64,000 bases of DNA, from the IMG/VR virus record IMGVR_UViG_3300046010_009647, positions 1 to 64,000 of that record; one strand, given 5' to 3'. How positions within the stretch are numbered: position 1 is the first letter of the stretch; each line of letters starts with the position of its first letter. Below are positions 12,933 through 21,969 of the stretch, one piece after another. Under the pieces are notes generated by a model. It ran no database searches. It saw nothing but the letters and a program-made list of their open reading frames with translations, and was not told where the DNA came from. The DNA is from a virus. The translations under genes and the position numbers were made by a program.

Positions 12933-15583
12933 CGAACCAGAATTTGAAAGCTCTTAAGCCAGGCGAAATCCGACTAGATTACATCCCACTTGATTGGCCC
13001 CTTACTCCCCTTGGACCCAACAAAGATCCCTACATCCAAGGTTGGCAGAACAAACCATTCAGTGTACGTGAAATTGAAGAAGAGCTGGCAACAGGGGATT
13101 GTCGTGCAATTGGCCTATTGGGAGGTCCTGCTTATAACCATCCCTATGGCTTGGTTTGGGTTGATGTTGATGGTCCTAGCGTCTACCCCCTCATCGAACA
13201 AATCTCTGAACTCCCCCTCCAAGACGCGCTGCCTGCCACCCTTACCATCTTCAGTGGTAAAGTCGGCCGCGAACGTAAGCTCTACAAATTAAACCGCGAT
13301 AAACACAAGCATTTCCTACGCAATAAATACACCTGGCACGGGGAAGAAAACAAAGAAAAGCTTGAGATCCTTTGGAAGAAACACCAAGGTGTCTTGATGG
13401 GTGTTCACCCAGAGACCGATGGTTATTACACAGGTGAGGGGCTTGGGTTTGAGTGGTCTGATTCGCTGCCCGAACTACCGGACTGGATCCTCAATAACAT
13501 CATCACCAAGAACGCCAAGCAAGGAAGTCCCGCACAAGAAGTATCACGTGTGATCGGCGGTAACTTCGCCATCCAAAGTGTCATTGGACTGGATCGTGAT
13601 ATCCAACTTGCGTCCGAAGCAATGTGGGGTATGCCTCCAGAAGCGACGGATGACTATGACATCTGGATCATGGTTGGTCAGTCGCTCCATAGTTTGGATG
13701 AATCGTTGCTGGATGAATGGGATGAATGGTCCAAGCAGAGCGATAAGTACAAAGATGGTGAATGCCACAGGCGTTGGCTCTCCTTTAGTAAAGGCGGTGG
13801 TCGTGGTATCGGATCACTCGTTCATATTGCCAAAGAGAACGGGTGGGTTCCTTCTCAAGACTACCGAGTACAAAGCCCTGATGATGCAACGCTAGAAGCT
13901 GTTGCTGCCATCCTACCAAACCTTGAACAAGATATCTTAGATCATATGGAAGGCCTCGCATCCCTTGGTTCTGCTGCAGTAACAAACGTAAAAACACCAC
14001 CTAAAAAAACAACGTTTACTCAGAAACCAAAAGAAAACGTTGATGAGGAAGAAATAAAAGATTCCAAAGGTCGTAACCAGCCTTCCCATATCATTGCTGA
14101 TCAAGTGCTTGGTATGTACGCCGGCAACCTGTTGTTTAGTCAGCCGCACAACCAGTTTTTTCTCTATGACGCACGCAAAGGTCTGTGGGAGAAAAAGACC
14201 AAGATCGAGATGTATGGCAGCATCCGAGAAAAAATGAAAGTACTGACTTTCTCTGATTGGCTGCCCAAAGGTTTTAACCACGCCATGATGGAAGACATTT
14301 ACAAACAGCTCCAAGCATTGGTGCCGTTTGATGAGTGGTATGACGATATGGATTACCTCTTGTTTACCAATGGTTTGTTAGAGGTCAGCACCAGGGAACT
14401 GCAACCTTTCCAACGGGATCTGTACATGACGCAACAGATGCCGTACGAATACGATCCATCGGCTACTTGTGAAGAAATCATTAAGTGGTTGAAGCATACA
14501 CAACACAATTCCTGGAACCGTACGCAAGTACTTAGGGCATGGCTTAGAGCAACACTGCTTGGTAACTACGAAATCCAAAAGTTTCTGGAGATTGTTGGCC
14601 CAGGTAAGTCTGGTAAATCAACCTACGCAAACCTGGCGGTGGCATTGGTAGGACGTAGTAACACCTACTCCACAGACTTTGAAAACATGGAGAAAAACAG
14701 GTTTGAAGCAGCAGCCTACATGGGTAAAAAACTTCTCCTGTTCCAGGATGCTGATCGTTGGGGTGGTTCCGTATCAAGACTGAAAGCAATCACTGGTAAT
14801 GACTGGATTCGTTCTGAGCGCAAGTACCAAGGCGAAGCGTTAGATCCATTTCAATACCATGGAATGGTCATTATTACGGCTAACGAAGCTATTCAGTCTA
14901 CCGACTACACTTCTGGTTTAGCTCGTCGCCGTCTCACTATTCCGTTTGATCGTCCATTCACTGGAGGACAAGCGGAACAAAAGGAACTAATCAAGTTTGA
15001 TAACAAGGGCAATCCGCAAGGTGAGTTTGCGCCTCTACTGCCAGGGCTGGTGAACTGGCTACTGGATATGCCAGAAGCTGATATGCGTTCCTACCTGATG
15101 GAGACCGCACAACATGTGGACTTCTTCCAGAAGTATGAGAAGGAACAAAGCCTGCGTTCTAACCCTGTCTTGGATTGGATGAGTCAACATGTGGTCTACG
15201 ATCCTGGGGCTAAGTCTGTTGTTGGTACCTGTAAAAGTGCGCAAGGTTCCAATAACTTCTATCAAAATTGGCAACAATGGCTTTATCCGAGCTATGCCGA
15301 ATTCTGCCGTAGCTGTAATGTCGGATTCGTTGGACGTGGTCGATTTGAAGTTCTCTTCTTTGATATCTGTAAGCACCAGCTAAAACTTAATGTCTTTAGT
15401 AAGAAGACCAATAAGGGCCTACTGGTGTTTAATGCGGTTAATCGTGAATCCAATCCCAAGTACGAGACCTATCCATCCATTGTTGAGGTCGCCTCTAACC
15501 CACAAAAATACCTTCCTCTTTACGGAATGGACATTACTACGTCCACTAATGCGACAATGGAGGATATTGCGGAAGTCATGTGA
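12929..15583 (+). CDS. Bifunctional prim-pol primase and SF3/D5 helicase
   Basis: 884 residues. The N-terminal prim-pol domain has VWVDVDG (Asp78-Asp80) and LMGVHPETDGYY. A PriCT-2-like linker follows (DYDIWIMVGQSLHSL to HIAKENGW, about 235-305). The C-terminal D5/SF3 helicase has Walker A GPGKSGKST near residue 557, Walker B KLLLFQDAD near 602 and sensor VIITANE near 645, then an Arg-finger-like LARRRLTIPFDRPF. It primes and unwinds the phage origin. The start overlaps the small gene before it, and GTG of the AdoMet decarboxylase overlaps its stop. Confidence 0.9.
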   Translation: MTNQNLKALKPGEIRLDYIPLDWPLTPLGPNKDPYIQGWQNKPFSVREIEEELATGDCRAIGLLGGPAYNHPYGLVWVDVDGPSVYPLIEQISELPLQDALPATLTIFSGKVGRERKLYKLNRDKHKHFLRNKYTWHGEENKEKLEILWKKHQGVLMGVHPETDGYYTGEGLGFEWSDSLPELPDWILNNIITKNAKQGSPAQEVSRVIGGNFAIQSVIGLDRDIQLASEAMWGMPPEATDDYDIWIMVGQSLHSLDESLLDEWDEWSKQSDKYKDGECHRRWLSFSKGGGRGIGSLVHIAKENGWVPSQDYRVQSPDDATLEAVAAILPNLEQDILDHMEGLASLGSAAVTNVKTPPKKTTFTQKPKENVDEEEIKDSKGRNQPSHIIADQVLGMYAGNLLFSQPHNQFFLYDARKGLWEKKTKIEMYGSIREKMKVLTFSDWLPKGFNHAMMEDIYKQLQALVPFDEWYDDMDYLLFTNGLLEVSTRELQPFQRDLYMTQQMPYEYDPSATCEEIIKWLKHTQHNSWNRTQVLRAWLRATLLGNYEIQKFLEIVGPGKSGKSTYANLAVALVGRSNTYSTDFENMEKNRFEAAAYMGKKLLLFQDADRWGGSVSRLKAITGNDWIRSERKYQGEALDPFQYHGMVIITANEAIQSTDYTSGLARRRLTIPFDRPFTGGQAEQKELIKFDNKGNPQGEFAPLLPGLVNWLLDMPEADMRSYLMETAQHVDFFQKYEKEQSLRSNPVLDWMSQHVVYDPGAKSVVGTCKSAQGSNNFYQNWQQWLYPSYAEFCRSCNVGFVGRGRFEVLFFDICKHQLKLNVFSKKTNKGLLVFNAVNRESNPKYETYPSIVEVASNPQKYLPLYGMDITTSTNATMEDIAEVM

Positions 15584-15936
15584 GCAATGGCCGGCACCTG
15601 ATCCTGGATCTTTACGACTGTGATCAAGAAATCCTGAATGATTATGAGGAGCTTCAACGATTGCTTGAGGCTTCTCTCGTCATGGCAAAAGCAAATGTCC
15701 TACGGATCTTTGGGGAAAAGTTCCAGCCACAGGGTGTAACGCTCTTGGCATTACTGTCTGAATCACATGCATCAATCCATACATGGCCAGAGATTGGCTA
15801 TTGTGCTATCGATCTTTATACATGTGGTAATACGACACAGACGCATCGAGCGGCTGAGTTTTTGAAAACAAAACTTAAGGCAAAAACATCAGAAGAAAAA
15901 GAGTTGGTAAGGTCAATAACACCTACAGCTGTCTGA
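15580..15936 (+). CDS. speD: S-adenosylmethionine decarboxylase proenzyme
   Basis: A 118-residue class 1 bacterial-type SpeD. LLSESHASIHTWPE contains the Glu-Ser autocleavage site that makes the pyruvoyl cofactor. CAIDLYTCGN carries the catalytic Cys. Decarboxylated AdoMet feeds spermidine synthesis. speD is a known auxiliary gene of cyanophages. GTG 15580 overlaps the primase-helicase stop (GTGA), so it is in the replication operon. Confidence 0.9.
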   Translation: MSNGRHLILDLYDCDQEILNDYEELQRLLEASLVMAKANVLRIFGEKFQPQGVTLLALLSESHASIHTWPEIGYCAIDLYTCGNTTQTHRAAEFLKTKLKAKTSEEKELVRSITPTAV

Positions 15937-15964
15937 GTAATAGTGTTAACAGGGCTGAGCAATT

Positions 15965-15970
15965 TATAAT
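15965..15970 (+). promoter_or_regulatory. -10 element TATAAT upstream of fibre gene
   Basis: A perfect TATAAT lies 26 nt before ATG 15997. No good -35 is seen at 16-18 nt. TTAACA occurs with a spacer of 13. Confidence 0.4.
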
Positions 15971-15996
15971 AAAGAAATCAAAGTAGTTGTAAAAAG

Positions 15997-17568
15997 ATGG
16001 CGGGCACTCTACGGCTCAGCAACACTGGTACTGGTAACGGTCAAAGTACAATCACCACTGCAGCATCAGGTGATACCACGTACACCTTACCCAGTGGTGG
16101 TGGTACCTTTGTAACAACTTCTTCTACACAAGCATTAACCGTACCTTTTGCTTCTGGTACTGTTAGTGCACCTTCTGTTACATTTCTTGGGGATAGTAAT
16201 ACTGGTATTTATTCCCCAGCTGCAGATACAATTGCATTCACAGAAGGTGGTGTTGAATCCTTAAGGATTGACTCCTCAGGCCGAGTAGGGATTGGCACTA
16301 CTAGCCCTTTGGCTCCGCTTCACATAAATAGCGCTGGCGCTGACAACATTGCAGTTCGCATGTCGAACTCGCTGAACACTTGTGTAGTAGGGCCGATCGC
16401 CGACGGCACTCTAAATGTTTTTAGCAACTCTGCGCTTCCAATTGTCTTTTCTACAAGCGCAATCGAACGCGCCCGCATCGACAGCTCGGGACGCCTGTTA
16501 GTTGGCACGTCTACAAGCATTACCTCGGCCGGCACAAGCGGTGGTGGTGCTGGATCTACCCCAGCTTTGCAAGTAGTTCACCCTTATCAAAACATTAATC
16601 TTGCTGGTATTAGTCTTTCTCGCTTCCAAGCGTCCAACCCGTACGGAGCCGTTTTTACCATACAAAAAAGCAAAAATGATACTATTGGTAGCCATGCAGT
16701 AGTTGCTAGCGGTGATGAGCTAGGTGTCATTTCCTTTGATGGAAGCAACGGCACAGCTTTTAATACGGCAGCCACTATTAGCGCTGTTGTAGACGGCACC
16801 CCCGGCGCCAACGACATGCCGGGCAGGTTAGTGTTCTCCACTACCGCCGACGGAGCGAGCAGCCCGACGGAGCGGATGAGGATTGATAAAGATGGAAACG
16901 CAGTTTTTAAGACGGACAACTTTAGTAGGACTCGTTTTGACAATATTAGCGGGAATGTTTACGGTATTCTGCTCGGAGCGTCCACTAGTGGTATTATTCA
17001 GGCCGCAAAGAATGACGGCCCTGTTATCTCATTAAACCGCACAAATTCAGACGGAAGTGTTGTAGACATCATCCAAGACGGCACAGTTGAAGGCACAATC
17101 TCTGTATCCGGCACCACCGTCAGCTACAACGGTGCTCACCTCTCCCGCTGGTCACAACTCCCCGGTGGCACAGAGCGCACTGAAATCATGCGCGGCACTG
17201 TACTAAGCAACATCGACGAGATGTGCGAGTGGGGCGAGGAAAACAACGAACAGCTCAACCGCATGAAGGTGAGTGACGTTGAAGGTGATCCCAACGTGTC
17301 CGGTGTGTTCCAAGTCTGGGACGATGACGGCGACACTTACACCGACGACTTCTACTGCGCGATGACGGGTGACTTCATCATCCGCATTGCCGAAGGTGTC
17401 ACCGTGCAGCGTGGACAGCTTCTTATGTCAGCGGGTGACGGAACTGCAAAGCCACAAGGTGATGGCTTTGTTCAAGACAAAACAATAGCCAAAGTCACAT
17501 CAACTCATGTCACATGTACCTACGATGATGGCAGCTACTGCGTGCCTTGCGTGCTGATGGCTTGCTAA
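15997..17568 (+). CDS. Tail fibre protein with peptidase G2-like C-terminus
   Basis: A 523-residue protein. The N-terminus MAGTLRLSNTGTGNGQSTIT is followed by modules of the type GDSNTGIYSP...LRIDSSGRVGIGTTSP, typical of triple-beta fibre shafts. The C-terminal 130 residues (from about SRWSQLPGGTERTEIMRGTV to YCVPCVLMAC) resemble the peptidase G2/intramolecular-chaperone end of cyanophage fibres. It shares exact DNA blocks with the minus-strand fibre gene at 23683-25137. Role: receptor binding. Confidence 0.8.
   Translation: MAGTLRLSNTGTGNGQSTITTAASGDTTYTLPSGGGTFVTTSSTQALTVPFASGTVSAPSVTFLGDSNTGIYSPAADTIAFTEGGVESLRIDSSGRVGIGTTSPLAPLHINSAGADNIAVRMSNSLNTCVVGPIADGTLNVFSNSALPIVFSTSAIERARIDSSGRLLVGTSTSITSAGTSGGGAGSTPALQVVHPYQNINLAGISLSRFQASNPYGAVFTIQKSKNDTIGSHAVVASGDELGVISFDGSNGTAFNTAATISAVVDGTPGANDMPGRLVFSTTADGASSPTERMRIDKDGNAVFKTDNFSRTRFDNISGNVYGILLGASTSGIIQAAKNDGPVISLNRTNSDGSVVDIIQDGTVEGTISVSGTTVSYNGAHLSRWSQLPGGTERTEIMRGTVLSNIDEMCEWGEENNEQLNRMKVSDVEGDPNVSGVFQVWDDDGDTYTDDFYCAMTGDFIIRIAEGVTVQRGQLLMSAGDGTAKPQGDGFVQDKTIAKVTSTHVTCTYDDGSYCVPCVLMAC
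16470..16513 (+). repeat. 44-bp inverted repeat, copy 1 (fibre gene)
   Basis: Identical, in reverse orientation, to 24666-24709. Encodes the RIDSSGRLLVGTS module in both fibre genes. Confidence 0.85.
16843..16884 (+). repeat. 42-bp inverted repeat, copy 1 (fibre gene)
   Basis: Identical, in reverse orientation, to 24310-24351. Encodes the TADGASSPTERMRI module. Confidence 0.85.
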
Positions 17569-17573
17569 GCCGC

Positions 17574-17590
17574 GTAGTCCTACTCACTAA
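17574..17590 (+). repeat. 17-bp direct repeat, copy 2
   Basis: GTAGTCCTACTCACTAA, identical to 111-127, again directly after a fibre gene stop. Confidence 0.8.
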
Positions 17591-17604
17591 AAACTGTCAT
17601 ATAA

Positions 17605-17640
17605 ACTCTCGATTTGTGTATAGTAAATCGAGAGTATTTT
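17605..17640 (+). terminator. Strong hairpin with T-run
   Basis: An 11-bp stem (17605-17615 with 17625-17635) and a 9-nt loop, followed by ATTTTATT. It ends the fibre transcript. The next gene's TTG start is only 12 nt downstream. Confidence 0.75.
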
Positions 17641-17646
17641 ATTACC

Positions 17647-18924
17647 TTGAAAAAGAAGACTAAGGTGTTGTGGTGTGGTGATATCGTCGCCATGACCGGT
17701 TTTGCTCGTGTAACTGAAAATGTCATCTACCGTCTAAAAGACGACTTTGATATCGTCGTACTTGCTCACAACTGGTGGGGTGATCCATGTGAGCAGCAGA
17801 AGGACTTCAAGATGTATCCTTCTTCTAATCGTTTTCAAACCGCACCATTTGGTGAACAACGCATTCGTGAGATCGTTGAGCGTGAACAACCCGACATCGT
17901 CTTCACGATCAATGACATGTGGATCATTAACGCACAGTACCAGCAGATCCAAGACCTTCATAAACAAGGTAAATTCAAGTTCGTGGGTTATGCACCCATG
18001 GATTCGTATGGTTGGATTGGTTGTTTAGCAGATACAGCCAACGAGTGGGATGCCATCATTTCTTACACGGAATTTGGTGCGCACGAATTTGTGAAAGGTG
18101 GTATCCGTAAACCAATCGCCGTCATCCCCCATGGTGTAACACCAGGGCAGTTCTATCCCATGGATAGGGATGAGTGCCGCCGCAAGCTTGGGTTGGATGA
18201 AGACCTGTTTATTGTGTTCAACGGGAATAGGAATCAGTTTCGGAAACGACAGGACATTACGATCCAGGCCTTTGCCAAATTTGCAGTTGGTAAACCAGAA
18301 GCACGGTTGTACCTCCATATGGGACTGAAGGATCAAGGTTGGGATGTGATGGGTGTTTTCGGTAGGGAGATGTCAAAGGTGGGGCTCGATCCCAATGGAC
18401 GCATCATCATGACCACGCAGACGGATGGTCCGCCAAACGTATCGGTGGAAATGCTCAATATCATCTACAACGCATGTGATGTGGGCGTTAATACCTGCAA
18501 GGGTGAGGGATGGGGGCTTGTCAACTTTGAACACGCCGCATGTGGTGTGCCGCAAGTGGTGCCCGACCACACGTCTTGCAAGGAGATCTTCGAGGGCTAT
18601 GGCGAACTGATCCGTTGCGACCACGTTGATGTGGACACCAACTACGCAAGGGAGATGCCATGCCCATCCTCCGAGCACCTTACCGAGATCTTGGAGTACC
18701 TGTACCAAGACAAGGGTATTCGTGAATGGGTTGGCACACGCTGCCGGGAACGCGTGATGGATCCACAGTTCTCATGGGACACTGTTGCGTCTCAATTTGG
18801 TGGCATCTTTGAGGACGTGATGAACGAAGTGGATCATTCGGTCCCAACTGAGATCAGTGAGAAGCCACGAAAGCAGAAGAAAAGCAAAAGTCTGCGGAAG
18901 GAAAAGGCAAGTGCGATAGCCTGA
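17647..18924 (+). CDS. Glycosyltransferase, GT4 family
   Basis: About 425 residues from TTG 17647, which directly follows a terminator hairpin. An N-terminal Rossmann half (VLWCGDIVAMTGFARVTENV) is joined to a C-terminal half with VIPHGV, VFNGNRNQFRKRQD and GEGWGLVNFEHAACG, the E-x7-E donor site of GT4 enzymes. The tail is Lys-rich (EKPRKQKKSKSLRK), possibly binding nucleic acid or membrane. It may glycosylate a virion protein or a host surface polymer. A strong terminator follows. Confidence 0.85.
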   Translation: MKKKTKVLWCGDIVAMTGFARVTENVIYRLKDDFDIVVLAHNWWGDPCEQQKDFKMYPSSNRFQTAPFGEQRIREIVEREQPDIVFTINDMWIINAQYQQIQDLHKQGKFKFVGYAPMDSYGWIGCLADTANEWDAIISYTEFGAHEFVKGGIRKPIAVIPHGVTPGQFYPMDRDECRRKLGLDEDLFIVFNGNRNQFRKRQDITIQAFAKFAVGKPEARLYLHMGLKDQGWDVMGVFGREMSKVGLDPNGRIIMTTQTDGPPNVSVEMLNIIYNACDVGVNTCKGEGWGLVNFEHAACGVPQVVPDHTSCKEIFEGYGELIRCDHVDVDTNYAREMPCPSSEHLTEILEYLYQDKGIREWVGTRCRERVMDPQFSWDTVASQFGGIFEDVMNEVDHSVPTEISEKPRKQKKSKSLRKEKASAIA

Positions 18925-18945
18925 TCAAGCGTCAAGGGGAACCAG

Positions 18946-18971
18946 GCCTCTGCTTCGGCAGGGGCTTTTTT
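18946..18971 (+). terminator. Rho-independent terminator
   Basis: An 8-bp stem GCCTCTGC/GCAGGGGC (one G-T pair) with a TTCG tetraloop, followed by six T residues. It ends the GT4 transcript. Confidence 0.9.
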
Positions 18972-19295
18972 GTGCCCATAAGTAGGTATGTGCAGCCAGT
19001 AGATGCGACAACCGTCTTCTAGACCCTTTTAACAGGTGCTACTACGTCCGTATTTATCTTACGTAAGCCGTGCGCGGTTTTTGATCAAAAGTGTCATTGT
19101 TGAGAACAGTTCTCAGTCTTATGTAAGACAAAAATAAGACAATCAAGAGAGTGAGACACTTTTAAACAAAACATGCTCATGACTTAGATATAGTAAATAA
19201 GTATGTAGTAGCACCTATCTCAAGGTGATTTGACCGTGCATACCTTGCATATATGTGCTTGATGGTCTATGCTGCCCTGGTACGCCCTGGTCCCA
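18972..19295. other. Non-coding regulatory region with nested palindromes
   Basis: About 320 bp without a credible gene. It contains the inverted-repeat cluster at 19087-19163, a CTTACGTAAG palindrome near 19058, and a -10-like TATAGT at 19189-19194. It separates the GT4 terminator from the HNH genes. Confidence 0.5.
19087..19163. repeat. Nested inverted repeats (possible operator or origin)
   Basis: The outer arms AAAAGTGTC (19087-19095) and GACACTTTT (19155-19163) are exact inverses. Between them lie two adjacent palindromes, TGAGAACAGTTCTCA (19101-19115) and GTCTTATGTAAGAC (19116-19129), and a partial repeat ATAAGAC (19134-19140). Confidence 0.6.
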
Positions 19296-19721
19296 ATGGC
19301 CCGCACATATCAAGAGATGCCACCCCTGTGGTGGGTCCAGGAAAATTTGGAGCTTGGCTCTGATCATCCTTGTGGTCTCAAGTGGAAAACGTCTGACCGC
19401 TACCACGATGCCGGTGATGCTGCGGGAAAAACCACTAGCCACGGCAGGTTTTACACCGTATCCATGCTTGGTATTCGGTATCCAGCGCACCGTGTGGTGT
19501 ATTACTTGCGTACTGGTGACGACCCAAAGGATGCGGATGTTCTTCACGACAAAGACAACATTGCTCGTGACAACCGTTTAAACCTGACGTTGTATAAACG
19601 ACGTACACGCCCAGCGCCTAAGTACAGGCGTCGTGTCCGGGACGAAGAAGGTAATCTTGTCTTCAGAGATCCCCATACCAATTACCGCTTTATTGACAAA
19701 GGAGATTTCTCAAATGGCTGA
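19296..19721 (+). CDS. HNH_3-type endonuclease
   Basis: 141 residues from ATG 19296. AHRVVYYLRTGDDPKD, then VLHDKDNIARDNRLNL, matches the H...(D)H...N..N layout of phage HNH_3 proteins, although the usual DH pair is LH here. The C-terminus is Arg/Lys-rich. It overlaps the next gene by 8 nt. Probably a homing-type endonuclease. Confidence 0.65.
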   Translation: MARTYQEMPPLWWVQENLELGSDHPCGLKWKTSDRYHDAGDAAGKTTSHGRFYTVSMLGIRYPAHRVVYYLRTGDDPKDADVLHDKDNIARDNRLNLTLYKRRTRPAPKYRRRVRDEEGNLVFRDPHTNYRFIDKGDFSNG

Positions 19722-20454
19722 TATCACCAAGCAACTTCTTAATGCAGCAAAATCAATTTCCATTATTCCTTTTATTCCCAACATCAATGAACTATCTGAT
19801 GGTGAACTCGCCCTTCACGGTTTATATCGTGGGTATTACTGTGCTCATGGACACCGCATCCGTGATCAAGACAAGCATTGGTGCTATGAATGCGTCCGTA
19901 AAATCCAAAACAACAACTGTGGATTTGACATCAACTACCTCAACAAAAACTACAAGTCCAGATTGTTTATGCTCTGGAATCAAATTTCTGTTGGTGAGTG
20001 GGATGACTGCTGGGAAGTACCTTGGCTTGCTACAAAACGTACGAGGTTTCCTTCTTACCGCACATTAAACAACTCAAAGACCAATGACAATGTCAATATC
20101 CACAAGGTGATCTACCAATGTGCCTGGGGAGACGTTGGCAAGATGTTTGTCACACGCACGTGCAAAAACAAGAACTGTCTCAATCCTCTTCATTTAGTTT
20201 CAAGTTGGAATCGCACATTCCCTCCTAAGACTATCCATCCATTCTGTGTTGAGTTTGATCCAGCAAAGGCAATGCAACATGCGCAGAATCAACTGAGAAA
20301 TAAACCCATCCCTATTATTGAGCAGCAATACAAAAACACAATACAACATCCGTTGGTACACAAAAATACCCCGGATTATGATGATATACAGGAGTTGTAT
20401 TACGGTTCATATGTCCAGGAGTTCGGTAAGTCAGCCACAAAGAACTCAGAATAA
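19714..20454 (+). CDS. His-Cys box/zinc HNH-like protein
   Basis: 246 residues from ATG 19714, with GGAG 10 nt upstream. YYCAHGHRIRDQDKHWCYEC forms one Cys/His cluster. CKNKNCLNPLHLVS matches the zinc-binding C-x4-C-x-NP-x-HL loop of His-Me finger homing endonucleases. A DNA endonuclease or DNA-binding function is likely. It overlaps the next gene's start by 44 nt. Confidence 0.6.
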   Translation: MADITKQLLNAAKSISIIPFIPNINELSDGELALHGLYRGYYCAHGHRIRDQDKHWCYECVRKIQNNNCGFDINYLNKNYKSRLFMLWNQISVGEWDDCWEVPWLATKRTRFPSYRTLNNSKTNDNVNIHKVIYQCAWGDVGKMFVTRTCKNKNCLNPLHLVSSWNRTFPPKTIHPFCVEFDPAKAMQHAQNQLRNKPIPIIEQQYKNTIQHPLVHKNTPDYDDIQELYYGSYVQEFGKSATKNSE

Positions 20455-21349
20455 TCCTTTAAATCTCGGTACGTTTAGTCAAACGTCACTGCGTTATCTC
20501 AAAGGAACTCTTGGACCTCAGTGGAAAGTCATTGGTCGCGCTGATACCAGCCAAACATCTAATGGTGGTATTGGCGGAGGGACCTTCAATCATTGGTTCC
20601 TGATCAATATCACGAGCCCTGCTTGGATTATCTTGACAAAAGGACCGCCGCGTCCTCAGTACATTCAAGTATCTGCTTATGACCTAAATAAATCACCTAT
20701 CCAAGGTGATTCAATTTTTGATGCGGATTCGGTCCAGGTTGTTTCTGGTAATGAAATCTACATCCCGTATTTAGATACGGTGATGAATACACAATCAGAT
20801 CTATACAATACATTTTCACGTTATCGTTTAGATCGAGGAGATGATCGTTACTATCCTTTATCTGCAGGTAGCTATCTCATTTGTGTTTCATCTACACGTA
20901 ATGAAACGCTTAACTACGAACTTGGTGTTGTCATTGAGTTTCCTTCCAACGAAGTTTTTATTGCACTAGAAGATTTTGACGGCAGTGTCTTTTTAACCGA
21001 GACACAACCTGACCCAGATAAAGAAATTTTAATTAAATCTCCTATTACAACAAATACAACAATTAGTACAGATCCAGAGCGCCCCAATGCTTATAGCCCA
21101 TCACTTGCATCAATCGATGCAGGCGTTATTGTCACCGTCCTCAATGGATCAACCTGGTTTGTAGGCGTGCCTATTCCAGATGACATTGCCCAAGACGACT
21201 CAAAAATTATTGCAGAACCAGGAAATGACGTTTATTATGATACATTCCATGATCATTCATTATCAGAATGGCGTACTGCATGGGAGCGTGAACACCAAGA
21301 TACCGATAAATTCCCCGATGTATTTGTTCCTTTAGTTAATAGACCATGA
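20411..21349 (+). CDS. Probable virion-associated protein
   Basis: 312 residues from ATG 20411 (MSRSSVSQPQRTQNN). Beta-rich, with AGSYLICVSSTRNETLNYEL and an acidic C-terminal third. No enzymatic motif or membrane segment. It precedes the candidate lysis genes, and its stop overlaps the next ATG (ATGA). A structural or adsorption role is inferred from composition. Confidence 0.5.
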   Translation: MSRSSVSQPQRTQNNPLNLGTFSQTSLRYLKGTLGPQWKVIGRADTSQTSNGGIGGGTFNHWFLINITSPAWIILTKGPPRPQYIQVSAYDLNKSPIQGDSIFDADSVQVVSGNEIYIPYLDTVMNTQSDLYNTFSRYRLDRGDDRYYPLSAGSYLICVSSTRNETLNYELGVVIEFPSNEVFIALEDFDGSVFLTETQPDPDKEILIKSPITTNTTISTDPERPNAYSPSLASIDAGVIVTVLNGSTWFVGVPIPDDIAQDDSKIIAEPGNDVYYDTFHDHSLSEWRTAWEREHQDTDKFPDVFVPLVNRP

Positions 21350-21468
21350 TTAAACAACTCCTTGCTTTGTTTCGTAAAACTCCACCCAAGCATTCCCCGC
21401 AAGTTGCTTGGTTGCGTTATTGTATAGAAAATCCTGAAGCCCCAGGATGCCGCATTTATGACGTATGA
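21346..21468 (+). CDS. 40-residue basic protein
   Basis: MIKQLLALFRKTPPKHSPQV with a C-terminal CIENPEAPGCRIYDV; two Cys. It is linked by ATGA overlaps to the genes on both sides. Not recognised. The overlaps support real translation. Confidence 0.55.
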   Translation: MIKQLLALFRKTPPKHSPQVAWLRYCIENPEAPGCRIYDV

Positions 21469-21605
21469 CAAAAACAAACGACAAGCCTGAAGAAAAAAAG
21501 AAAAAATGTCAGGAAAATAACACACGGATTTACGCTGCTACCGAGAAAGATTGGGAAGACTTCTTTGCTGCACAAGAAGATCTAGATTATTTATTTGATC
21601 GTTGA
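21465..21605 (+). CDS. 46-residue charged protein
   Basis: MTKTNDKPEEKKKKCQENNT, then an acidic helix, DWEDFFAAQEDLDYLFDR. Start coupled by ATGA to the previous gene. Function unknown. Confidence 0.55.
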   Translation: MTKTNDKPEEKKKKCQENNTRIYAATEKDWEDFFAAQEDLDYLFDR

Positions 21606-21608
21606 TAT

Positions 21609-21633
21609 CCCGTTTTACAATAAAAGAAACGGG
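21609..21633 (+). promoter_or_regulatory. Hairpin overlapping the ribosome binding site
   Basis: CCCGTTT (21609-21615) pairs with AAACGGG (21627-21633). The last GGG is part of GGGAGA, the SD of the candidate holin gene at 21642. It could delay its translation. Confidence 0.5.
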
Positions 21634-21641
21634 AGATACCC

Positions 21642-21806
21642 ATGTCTAAACTTAACGAATACATTGAAGTGGCTCTTGCCATTCACGCAGCTGCGTCTGC
21701 TATCTGTGCATTGACTCCTACACCAAAGGATGATGACATCCTGCGTAAAGCCTATAAAGTCCTGGAGTTCCTGGCACTGAACATTGGTCGTGCCAAAGAG
21801 CGTTGA
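21642..21806 (+). CDS. Candidate holin
   Basis: 54 residues: one hydrophobic helix (YIEVALAIHAAASAICALTP), then TPKDDDILRKAYKVLEFLA and a basic end. The HAAASAI.ALTPTPKDD pattern occurs in predicted holins of phages. It sits next to the endolysin gene, which converges from the other strand, and its SD (GGGAG) is partly held in a hairpin. Holin function is inferred from topology and neighbours. Confidence 0.55.
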   Translation: MSKLNEYIEVALAIHAAASAICALTPTPKDDDILRKAYKVLEFLALNIGRAKER

Positions 21807-21968
21807 TTAATCAGGCAATGCCTGAAACCAGAACACGCACCCGCCTTGTTCTTCTACCCAATCTCTGGTTTCATATGCGTGCTCCTTTGGTAGGGTCACG
21901 CATTTTTTCTCATCTCCAATTTGCCAGCACATATTGACGCGGATGCGCGGCTCTTTGTATTTTTTCAC
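21807..21968 (-). CDS. Small hypothetical protein
   Basis: 53 residues from GTG 21968, one base after the endolysin stop. VNMCWQIGDEKKCVTLPKEH and DWVEEQGGCVFWFQ resemble a small conserved cyanophage protein. A longer frame reaching back into the endolysin gene is possible but needs no separate start. Confidence 0.6.
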   Translation of the reverse strand: MKKYKEPRIRVNMCWQIGDEKKCVTLPKEHAYETRDWVEEQGGCVFWFQALPD

Positions 21969-21969
21969 G

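Noticed and set aside
19255-19581. Alternative frames around the HNH_3 gene
   Set aside because: The HNH frame has recognisable motifs. The others are shadows with no motif.
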